Positions 57,513 through 64,000 of a DNA stretch of 64,000 nt are shown one piece after another. The notes under the pieces were generated by a model. The model ran no database searches and was not told the DNA's origin. It was given only the letters and a program-made list of their open reading frames with translations. Position 1 is the first letter of the stretch; the number at the start of each line of letters is the position of its first letter. Both the position numbers and the translations under genes were made by a program. This stretch comes from Pseudomonas nitroreducens TX1 (GTDB taxonomy: Bacteria; Pseudomonadota; Gammaproteobacteria; Pseudomonadales; Pseudomonadaceae), in contig NZ_AMZB01000118.1 of NCBI RefSeq assembly GCF_000313755.1, forward strand, positions 1 to 64,000, given 5' to 3'.

Positions 57513-58413
57513 CGTGACGGGGCTGCGCTGGCGCGACCACTGCCTGCTGAGAATGTCGCTCCCGTGGATTGAACGAGTCGGCCTGATTTTGTGGGGAGTC
57601 CGGAGCATATTCAGCACAGGCAAGCGCTGGAAGGGTAGATTGCGCTACGAGTGGGGCAGCGACAGCGAATCGCTTGGCCGAGCTGACGCCTGGCGCACCA
57701 TGGCGAGCGAAGAGATCGAGAACCTGATCGATCGACGCATGCATCTGGGAAGGCTCTATGGCATTGGCAACTACTGGCCGCAACTCGAGTCGGCCGCGCA
57801 CGAGCTTGCCGCCATCATCTCCGAGCTTCACCGCCAGTTTCCTGCTCGGCCGGTCATTGTTTCGCCGTTTCACTATGTATCCGAGTACGCCAATATCTAC
57901 GTCGTCGATGCGCTGCGCGCCACGCTGAAGCTGAAGGAAATTGCCGTCGTTTCCGGTAGCCCCCGAGAGGCTTACGGAAGTCGAGAAGACATCCTGATTC
58001 CGGGTTTGCGCATACTGCACACCCTCGATAAGGACAATCGCTCGGCCCTGGGGTTGAGGTTGATGCGATCTCTGAAGCAGGACGGCGTGGCAGTCCTGTT
58101 CAGCGACGTCCCGCCCTTCATGATGCAGCGCTACCCCATGGATACTGTCGAAGTATCGCTACTCGGACGACCTGCGCGCCTGCACCGCGGAGTGTTCAGT
58201 ATTGGCAGCCATGCCGACGCCGTGCTTCTGTGCTTCCACCTCACTTTTGGGAAAGGTCGCTTCGGCCACCGGATTTTCCCTGCCATCGAACTACGCCGGC
58301 ACGACGCCCCACAGCAGGTCGCCAATTTCATCGAGCAGGCATACCAGAATGCCTACCCGAACTGGATTCTCGCCGACCACCCATCTCGCTATGGCTTTGC
58401 TCCGGCCAAGTAA
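57496..58413 (+). CDS. LpxL/HtrB-like acyltransferase in the peptide-export operon
   Basis: 305 residues from ATG 57496; GTG 57514 and ATG 57553 are alternatives without better sites. The fold pattern is of LpxL-type lysophospholipid acyltransferases: an N-terminal hydrophobic patch (IERVGLILWGVRSIF), VIVSPFHYVSEYANIY at the catalytic position, GVAVLFSDVPP, then a GRPARLHRGVFSIGSHADAVLL segment. The catalytic motif reads H-x3-E (HYVSE) instead of H-x4-D/E, so activity may differ or be lost. It overlaps the channel gene and so belongs to the operon. It might acylate the peptide or alter the producer envelope; both are inference. Confidence 0.7.
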   Translation: MRTRTNVTGLRWRDHCLLRMSLPWIERVGLILWGVRSIFSTGKRWKGRLRYEWGSDSESLGRADAWRTMASEEIENLIDRRMHLGRLYGIGNYWPQLESAAHELAAIISELHRQFPARPVIVSPFHYVSEYANIYVVDALRATLKLKEIAVVSGSPREAYGSREDILIPGLRILHTLDKDNRSALGLRLMRSLKQDGVAVLFSDVPPFMMQRYPMDTVEVSLLGRPARLHRGVFSIGSHADAVLLCFHLTFGKGRFGHRIFPAIELRRHDAPQQVANFIEQAYQNAYPNWILADHPSRYGFAPAK

Positions 58414-58708
58414 GAATTCGCACAAGCTCCTCGCCTGTTGCCCGACAATCTCCCATTGCCTGGCCTTCAGTCCATTCCTTGAAATAACTAAACCCAGCCC
58501 CTCATCGCACTCGGATCAAGAAATTTCCACAGAAGCAGGTCTTATTCTCGGACAGACCTTAAACGGCTATATCGGCATTAATTATCGACACCAGCGTCCT
58601 ACCCGTGCCCTTTGGCGCACCTTTCATGAACTGGATGCCCCAAGTGACGCATGCGCACAAACAAACACGCACCGGCCATCATCTTATCTTCCGGCACAGG
58701 AGCCCAAC

Positions 58709-59821
58709 ATGGCAATAAACAGCACCAGAAAACGCACATTATCCCGGTCCGTCCAGGCAGTTGCTTTAGGCAACTTGTTTTTAGCGATGGGCGGACTCTG
58801 GAGCGCTGATTCCCATGCAGCAGCGACATGCACTTTCAATGGCGCGGCATCTGAGAGTTTTAGTTTTCCGGGCCCGATCTCAGTTCCTCGCGACAATGCC
58901 ACACCCGTTCCGCTCACTAACTGGGCAATTGGGCAGGCTGTAACAAACATCTACTCCTGCAACATCAATAACGACACCGAAGTGGGTATCGGCATCAAAT
59001 TTCCCACTCTAGAGCAGGCCGGAACATACTCAGAAGGTGGAATCACCTATAAAGTCTTCAAGACAGGCCTGGATGGCGTAGGAATCATTTATGGGTTCCG
59101 TATTTATTCAGGAGGCCAGTATTGCGAAAGGAATGGAGGCGCCAACGGCTGGAACACATATGCCACTGGCTCAGGCACAGTTCCTTATAGCAACCGGTTC
59201 TGCCAGAGCATCGAGTCCAATAGTTATAACTTTGGAGCTCAACTACAGTTCCGTTTGATCAAAACGGGAAAGATCGCCGCCGGTTCTACTCCTCCCCTGA
59301 CACTTACCTTTACAGCACTGGACACAGATACTGTTTTTTCCACCGCCATCGGAAGCAAGACCTACGTCATCAACCCCGTGAATCTCCAGACTCTGGCCTG
59401 CACTGCCGAAGGAGGAGACGTCATTCTGGACGACGTCCACAAGGGCGCCTTCGCCTCGGCTACCACCCTCAAGACGAAACCTTTCCAGTTCACCCTGCGA
59501 AACTGCCCAGCCGGGATGAATACCATCCAGTATCAATTGGATCCTATCGGCACCATCATCAGCGCCGCGAACGGCACCTTCCAGAACGCCACCGGGGATG
59601 AAATGGCCAAAGGCGTCGGGCTGCGCATCACTGATGAAACCAACACCTCGCCCATCCGCTTCGGCGACTCCAGCTATGTGGTGCAGAACTACGATCCGAA
59701 CGCAGAAAACCAGACACTGCCCATCAAGATGAACGTCTCCTACTTCCGCACCGGCACGGCCGAGCAAGTTACCGGCGGACTGGTCAGAGGCGTTGCGCAA
59801 CTGACGCTCTTCTATCTCTGA
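58709..59821 (+). CDS. Orphan fimbrial-type adhesin/pilin
   Basis: 370 residues with a Sec signal (VQAVALGNLFLAMGGLWSADSHAA). AGGAG lies 8 bases before the ATG. Two domains: an N-terminal receptor-like domain (to about 210) with two Cys pairs, and a C-terminal fimbrial (type 1 pilin-like) domain starting LQTLACTAEGGDVILDDV and ending with alternate hydrophobics GVAQLTLFYL, the donor-strand pattern of chaperone-usher pilins. The layout is that of a tip adhesin. No chaperone or usher is nearby. The 295-bp gap before it has no gene, so it may be a separate unit from the exporter operon. Confidence 0.75.
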   Translation: MAINSTRKRTLSRSVQAVALGNLFLAMGGLWSADSHAAATCTFNGAASESFSFPGPISVPRDNATPVPLTNWAIGQAVTNIYSCNINNDTEVGIGIKFPTLEQAGTYSEGGITYKVFKTGLDGVGIIYGFRIYSGGQYCERNGGANGWNTYATGSGTVPYSNRFCQSIESNSYNFGAQLQFRLIKTGKIAAGSTPPLTLTFTALDTDTVFSTAIGSKTYVINPVNLQTLACTAEGGDVILDDVHKGAFASATTLKTKPFQFTLRNCPAGMNTIQYQLDPIGTIISAANGTFQNATGDEMAKGVGLRITDETNTSPIRFGDSSYVVQNYDPNAENQTLPIKMNVSYFRTGTAEQVTGGLVRGVAQLTLFYL

Positions 59822-59957
59822 ATACGAACGCCGCGATGCACTCGCTCTCCATTGTCCTGCTAGCCAGGGCGCCACGACTGATAGGTGATATGATGGCGGG
59901 CTGGCTGTAGCCGATCAGAGCCGCGGCGTCGATTCATTGGACATCAGGGAGCCCCCT

Positions 59958-60308
59958 ATGAAATACCTCACCCCCGAACAAATGGCCAAACCCCGCAAGC
60001 GCCGTCTGCTGAAGAAACTGCGCCTGGGCGAGTTCCAGGAGTTCGGCTTCAGCCTGGAAGTGAACTACAGCGGCGAACTGGACGATGTGCTTGACGAGTG
60101 GATCGCCTTCGTCGAGTCCGAGGGCTGGGTCTTCGTCGGCGGCGCAACCGAAGAGGGCGAGTTCACCGGCTACCTGTGCCTGAACGCCGTCGGCAGCCTG
60201 ACCGAGGCCGACCGCGAAACCACCCGTCTGTGGCTGGAAAAGCAATCCTGGGCCAAGTCCTTCGAGCTGGGCGAACTGAGCGACTGCTGGCACGGCCTGT
60301 TCGAATAA
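59958..60308 (+). CDS. yggL: YggL family (DUF469) protein
   Basis: 116 residues starting MKYLTPEQMAKPRKRRLLKKLRLGEFQEFGF, the characteristic YggL N-terminus; the C-terminus has WLEKQSWAKSFELGELSDCWHG. YggL proteins are reported to bind the 50S ribosomal subunit; role unclear. An upstream in-frame ATG at 59937 is less likely. Start of the core-genome segment right of the island. Confidence 0.88.
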   Translation: MKYLTPEQMAKPRKRRLLKKLRLGEFQEFGFSLEVNYSGELDDVLDEWIAFVESEGWVFVGGATEEGEFTGYLCLNAVGSLTEADRETTRLWLEKQSWAKSFELGELSDCWHGLFE

Positions 60309-60435
60309 GGATTCGATTCATCCGGCGCCAGGCCAGGCGTCAGCGCCGGATGGAATCAACAGCGTCGATTCGCCACTGTTGTCAGCACATCCCTGCTCTG
60401 CGACCCTGCCCCCGTTCAAACATGGAGCAGGTTAC

Positions 60436-61797
60436 ATGGAACACATCGCCATCATCGGTAGCGGATTCTGCGGCACGGCATTGGCTATCCAGTTGCTGCG
60501 TGGCGCCAAGGGGCCGTTGCGCCTGAGCCTGATCAATCGATCAGGGCGCCTCGCCCGCGGCCTGGCCTACGGCACGCGTTCCGTGAGCCACATCCTCAAT
60601 GTGCCTGCCGAGCGCATGAGCCTGTTCCCGGACCAGCCGTCGGACTTTCTCCAGTTCGCCCGCAAGCAGATGCCCGAGGCAAAACCCGGCGACTTCCTGC
60701 CGCGCCGTTTCTACGGGGATTACCTGCAGGACCGGCTCGGCCATGCCATCGCCGAAGCCGCTCCGGGGGTGCGCTTCAGCAGCCTCTGCCAGCAGGTGCT
60801 GGAACTGACCGAGCACGGCGATCGTCTGCGCCTGCTGCTGGATGACGGCCAGTCGCTGGACAGCCAGAAAGTGATCATCGCCACCGGGAACTTCGCACCC
60901 GCGACACCCGGCCCGCTCAAGCTGCTCGAGGACGATACACGTTATCTGCGCGACCCGTGGGCGCCCGGCGCCCTGGAAAGCATCCCGACGCATGCCAATG
61001 TGCTGTTGCTGGGCACCGGACTGACCATGTACGACATGGCCCTCGCCCTGGAGGACCAAGGGCACCGCGGCCCTCTATTGGCGCTGTCGCGCCGCGCACT
61101 ACTGCCACAGGCACACCGGGACAACGCCAGCCATCCCGTGCTGCCCGATCTGCCGCAAGCCTTCCTCCAGGACATGGGCCTGAACGAGCGGCTGCGTGGT
61201 TTGCGCGGGTTGATCCGGCAGGCAGCCGAAGACGGGCACGACTGGCGCGACGTGATCGCCGCGCTACGCCCAATCACCCCGCAGCTCTGGCAATCGCTGA
61301 ACGACACCGAGCGTGGCCGCTTCCTGCGCCACCTGCAAACCTACTGGGACGTCCATCGGCACCGTGCCGCGCCGCCCGTGGCCCAGCGTATCGAAGACTT
61401 GCGCAGCAGCGGCCAGTTGCGCGTACAGGCTGGGCGAGTCCTGGCCGCCACGGCGACAGAGAACGGTATCGACCTGGAAATCCGCCCACGTGGCGCCAGG
61501 CATTCGCAACGCCGGGTCGTCGATTACCTGATCAACTGCACCGGCCCCTGCACCGACCTGCGGACCGTGAACGAGCCGCTGCTTTGCGGCTTGCTCGACC
61601 GCGGCGTCATCCGCCAGGACCGACAAGGCCTGGGACTGGACACGGATGAGGAATTCCGCCTGCTGGACGCCAGCGGCAAGGCCAATCCAGACCTTTATCT
61701 GCTCAGCCCGATGTTGCGCGCCAGTCACTGGGAAGCCACTGCGGTGCCGGAACTGCGCGGCCACGCCGCGCGCCTGGCCGAAGTGCTGCTGGCCTGA
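60436..61797 (+). CDS. FAD/NAD(P)-binding protein
   Basis: 453 residues. N-terminal dinucleotide fold HIAIIGSGFCGTALAIQLL, then YGTRSVSHILNVPAERMSLFPDQPSDF typical of the FAD/NAD(P)-binding family often annotated as hydroxyacylglutathione-associated or ornithine monooxygenase-like, a VIIATGNF motif and a second fold VLLLGTGLTMYDMALAL. Substrate unknown. ATG 60436 has GGAG about 9 bases before. Single gene between yggL and the convergent roadblock operon. Confidence 0.82.
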   Translation: MEHIAIIGSGFCGTALAIQLLRGAKGPLRLSLINRSGRLARGLAYGTRSVSHILNVPAERMSLFPDQPSDFLQFARKQMPEAKPGDFLPRRFYGDYLQDRLGHAIAEAAPGVRFSSLCQQVLELTEHGDRLRLLLDDGQSLDSQKVIIATGNFAPATPGPLKLLEDDTRYLRDPWAPGALESIPTHANVLLLGTGLTMYDMALALEDQGHRGPLLALSRRALLPQAHRDNASHPVLPDLPQAFLQDMGLNERLRGLRGLIRQAAEDGHDWRDVIAALRPITPQLWQSLNDTERGRFLRHLQTYWDVHRHRAAPPVAQRIEDLRSSGQLRVQAGRVLAATATENGIDLEIRPRGARHSQRRVVDYLINCTGPCTDLRTVNEPLLCGLLDRGVIRQDRQGLGLDTDEEFRLLDASGKANPDLYLLSPMLRASHWEATAVPELRGHAARLAEVLLA

Positions 61798-61878
61798 AAC
61801 GAAGCTGGCCCGCAAAGGGCCAGCCAGGATTCGTCGACGAGGGCGAGCCTCCCCGCTCCCCTCGCACTCGGGACATCG

Positions 61879-62238
61879 TCAGATCGCCACCTGTGCCTCC
61901 ACCTCCTGCAGCTTGCGCCGGGCCAACGCCAGGTTGGCTTTCACCTTATCCAGCACGTAATACATGAACACGCCTTCGTGCTTTGCCATGGGACGGATGA
62001 TGTGGTACTGGCGGCCGAGCGTGATGAGAATGTCTTCGATCACATCGTTGAGCGCCAGCGACTTCATGGTCTTGAGTTTGGCGCGGACCACCTCGGTATT
62101 GCCCGCAGCAGCCAGTTCGAGGTCCACGCCGCCGCCGGCCTGCCCGAGCAGCATGCCGCTCTTGGCATCCACCACGGCCGACGCCAGGGCACCATCCAGG
62201 TTCAGCAGTTCGTCCAGCGATTGTTGCAGTGCTGCCAT
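61879..62238 (-). CDS. Roadblock/LC7-like protein 2 (last gene of GTPase operon)
   Basis: 119 residues. Pattern SLDELLNLDGALASAVVDAKSGMLLGQAGGGVDLELAAAGN followed by EDILITLGRQYHIIRPM and FMYYVLDKVKANLALAR is that of bacterial roadblock/LC7-type proteins. Members usually act as dimers that regulate small GTPases. ATG 62238 is chosen by family start and spacing. 71 bp after the first roadblock gene. Confidence 0.75.
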   Translation of the reverse strand: MAALQQSLDELLNLDGALASAVVDAKSGMLLGQAGGGVDLELAAAGNTEVVRAKLKTMKSLALNDVIEDILITLGRQYHIIRPMAKHEGVFMYYVLDKVKANLALARRKLQEVEAQVAI

Positions 62239-62309
62239 AGCGATTACTCCTTGAGTGCGCGTCCTGTTGTAGTGGCTCCGCAACCGCGCGCGCCGCGAAG
62301 CCTTTTGTC

Positions 62310-62720
62310 TCAGCCGGCCAGCGACAGATCCGCCAGCCGTGTTGCGGTTCGTTTTGCCTGGTAGAGCACCTGACCGAGCATCTCCTCGCGGTCGGCGACC
62401 AGGTTTAGGATCATCGGGTGGCTCGGGTGCGGGATGTCGACGATGACGATGTAGCCCTCGCTCGCTTCGACTATCACATTCTGGTGCGGCCCCACTTCGC
62501 TCTCCTGGCCGACCATGGCGCCGAGGGCGGAGATCGAGCAGGCCATTGCAGCCAGCTTGGAAACCTCCAGCCCCTTGCCGGCGCGGGAGGCCACTTCGAA
62601 ACCGTCCGTGGTGGCGATCACCGCCGCGCTCAGCCGGCCCAGGCTGGAGCCGAGTTCGTCCAGCGCCTGTTCAGCGTCCCTGCGCAGTCGTTCCGGCAGG
62701 CTCATCAAGGCGTTTTCCAT
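62310..62720 (-). CDS. Roadblock/LC7 family protein 1 (MglB-like)
   Basis: 136 residues from MENALMSLPERLRRDAEQAL. The roadblock core includes LSAAVIATTDGFEVASRAGKGLEVSKLAAMACSISALGAMVGQE and VIVEASEGYIVIVDIP. Similar proteins (MglB) are GAPs of MglA-like GTPases. It lies 25 bp after the GTPase gene; the open frame upstream is a GTPase shadow. Confidence 0.85.
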   Translation of the reverse strand: MENALMSLPERLRRDAEQALDELGSSLGRLSAAVIATTDGFEVASRAGKGLEVSKLAAMACSISALGAMVGQESEVGPHQNVIVEASEGYIVIVDIPHPSHPMILNLVADREEMLGQVLYQAKRTATRLADLSLAG

Positions 62721-62745
62721 GGTCGACTCCAATGGGTTGTGGGCG

Positions 62746-63276
62746 TCAGGCCGCCGTGCACTCCAGTTGCAGCAGGAGCAGGTCAAGCAACAGGCGCACC
62801 TGCTCCGCTTCACGCACGTCCACCTCAACCACGGGGAAGCTGTATCCGGCTTGCGCCAGGGTGGCGGCGTAGTCGTCCAAGCCGGGATGCGGATGACCGG
62901 GCAGGCGACCGACGCCCACCACGCAGGACGTGCGGCCGATGCAGTCGGCGAAGCCATCGAGGTAAATCCGCAGATCGGCCAGCGGGTCGGGCCGCGAGTT
63001 GTCGATCAGAATCACCAGCCCCAGTGCGCCGCGGGAAAGAATTCCCCACATGAAGGCGAAGCGCGCCTGGCCGGGGGTGCCATAGAGGCGCAGACGCTCG
63101 TCCGGGCCAAGCACCACCTCCCCGTAATCGAGGCCGACCGTGGTGCGCGCCTTGTCCAGGCTGGGGTCGTTGTTCTGCACATCGGTGGTGACCGGCTCGA
63201 TATCGCTGACCGCGGCGATGGCGGTGGTCTTGCCGGCGCCCATGGTGCCAGTGAAGAGAATCTTGTATTCCCTCAT
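62746..63276 (-). CDS. Small Ras-like GTPase (MglA-related group)
   Basis: 176 residues. P-loop GTMGAGKT (10-17), switch region TTVGLDYG, and G3-like LYGTPGQARF in which the usual Asp of DxxG is replaced by Tyr (Y-GTPGQ). A LVILIDNSR segment follows, and I see no NKxD motif, as in several bacterial GTPases of this group. ATGA overlap with the first gene (63273-63276). With the roadblock proteins it forms a typical GTPase switch, possibly for cell polarity or surface behaviour. Confidence 0.85.
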   Translation of the reverse strand: MREYKILFTGTMGAGKTTAIAAVSDIEPVTTDVQNNDPSLDKARTTVGLDYGEVVLGPDERLRLYGTPGQARFAFMWGILSRGALGLVILIDNSRPDPLADLRIYLDGFADCIGRTSCVVGVGRLPGHPHPGLDDYAATLAQAGYSFPVVEVDVREAEQVRLLLDLLLLQLECTAA

Positions 63277-63872
63277 CGGCTGGCCTCCGCCACACCGCCC
63301 AGGCCCAAGTGACGGCGGATACGTGCCAGCAGGCCAAGGGGAGCGGCAGTCTGCTGCGCAGGTGCAACCGGAATGGCCTCACTGTGTTGAAGCATCCCCT
63401 GCGCCTCCATCAGGCGGGCGAAGTTTTCCGCTACCGGGCGCGGCACGCCGGAGCGCTCGCATAGTTCTTCCAGGCTCATGGCCCGGGCACAGAGCAGCGT
63501 GGCCAGGCGTACGTAGCGATGATCGCCCTGGAGCAGAGAAGCCGCTGGCCAGTGCTTCAGGCGTAGCGCAGCGCCAGGTATCTCCACGGGCTGGTGGCCG
63601 ATGGCGCGGGCGGCGCGCTCCAGGCAGTCGAAGACTTCACCGGCACGCAGCGGCCAGTGCACCCAGAGCGACTCACCCTCGGCTGTGCGCAACTGCACCC
63701 TGGGCCCACCTTCCTCACCCTCGACCAGCAAATCGGCCGGGCCGTCGACGTAGGCCCAACTCGCCAATGTGCGGCCGCTTAGCAGGCCGACAATGGACTT
63801 GAAGACCACCTGATCTCGTAACGCCATGCGGGCGAACCCGTAGGTGCAATGAAGCTTGTACGGCTGATTCAT
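63273..63872 (-). CDS. Unknown protein, first gene of the GTPase/roadblock operon
   Basis: 199 residues from MNQPYKLHCTYGFARMAL; an ATG 8 codons earlier is less likely. The middle has VHWPLRAGEVFDCLERAARAIGHQP and a winged-helix-like stretch LATLLCARAMSLEELCERSGVPRPVAENFARLMEAQGML. The C-terminus is basic and amphipathic (LGLLARIRRHLGLGG), a possible membrane-binding helix. Family unknown to me. Coupling with the GTPase gene suggests it is its effector or partner. The 128 bases to the window end hold no visible gene. Confidence 0.7.
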   Translation of the reverse strand: MNQPYKLHCTYGFARMALRDQVVFKSIVGLLSGRTLASWAYVDGPADLLVEGEEGGPRVQLRTAEGESLWVHWPLRAGEVFDCLERAARAIGHQPVEIPGAALRLKHWPAASLLQGDHRYVRLATLLCARAMSLEELCERSGVPRPVAENFARLMEAQGMLQHSEAIPVAPAQQTAAPLGLLARIRRHLGLGGVAEASR

Positions 63873-64000
63873 CGGCGCGCTCCCTTGGGCCAACAAACAC
63901 CATCAACCTGCACGGGTTGATCAGGAGGCTCACCGGGACGTTGAAGGAAGCCGAGCGCACGCTCGCAGAAGGCTCGGACGAACGTCCGGCCTGCTTGGCA

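Overview
The window is high-GC, gamma-proteobacterial DNA that fits a Pseudomonas of the P. aeruginosa / citronellolis / nitroreducens type. Species is inferred from gene content and order only. Support: catR-catBCA next to ben genes in the P. aeruginosa order, an nfuA-cti-metH neighbourhood, an lpd3-type gene followed by a small conserved gene, a fimU-pilVWXY1-pilE operon and many Pseudomonas REP-like repeats. No rRNA, tRNA, CRISPR array or intact insertion sequence was seen.

Positions 1-26052 are mainly a supra-operonic cluster for aromatic acids. It holds the catechol branch (catA 5' end, catC, catB, divergent catR), benzoate oxidation (benABC, an MFS transporter, benD, and benR), 4-hydroxybenzoate/protocatechuate uptake and control (pcaK, pcaR), protocatechuate dioxygenase (pcaHG with pcaQ) and pobA with pobR. 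Benzoate goes to catechol and then muconate and muconolactone; 4-hydroxybenzoate goes to protocatechuate and then carboxymuconate. The regulatory DNA is unusually readable: tandem BenR/XylS sites before benA, a PcaQ palindrome before pcaH, three PcaR boxes before pcaR and one before pcaK, CatR-like palindromes at catB/catR and before the ben transporter, and A-rich Hfq/Crc-type motifs in five leaders. A minor-pilin/PilY1 operon (9.5-16.7 kb), kptA and a zapE-like ATPase gene are interleaved.

Positions 26-38 kb are a mosaic of accessory and housekeeping genes: a small sigma-region-2-like protein that may start at ATC, a membrane-anchored dihaem cytochrome and a membrane-anchored catalase-like protein, an AT-rich pair of small unknown genes, a Bro-N (phage antirepressor-like) gene, a thioesterase, an M14 carboxypeptidase and lpd3. 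Positions 38-52 kb carry an MHYT hybrid histidine kinase with an HD-GYP response regulator, a GlxA-type regulator, nfuA, cti and metH.

Positions 52.0-59.8 kb are an island with an AT-rich leader and the best candidate for an undescribed system. A 47-residue double-glycine peptide precursor (Cys-Cys, Lys-rich, Pro-rich and Gly-rich core) lies upstream of two stable hairpins. These are followed by a complete dedicated type I exporter (HlyD-like adaptor, C39-peptidase ABC transporter, TolC-like channel) and a translationally close LpxL-like acyltransferase with an altered H-x3-E motif. An orphan fimbrial adhesin follows. The right end has yggL, an FAD/NAD(P)-binding protein, and a four-gene operon of a small GTPase, two roadblock-type proteins and an unknown partner.
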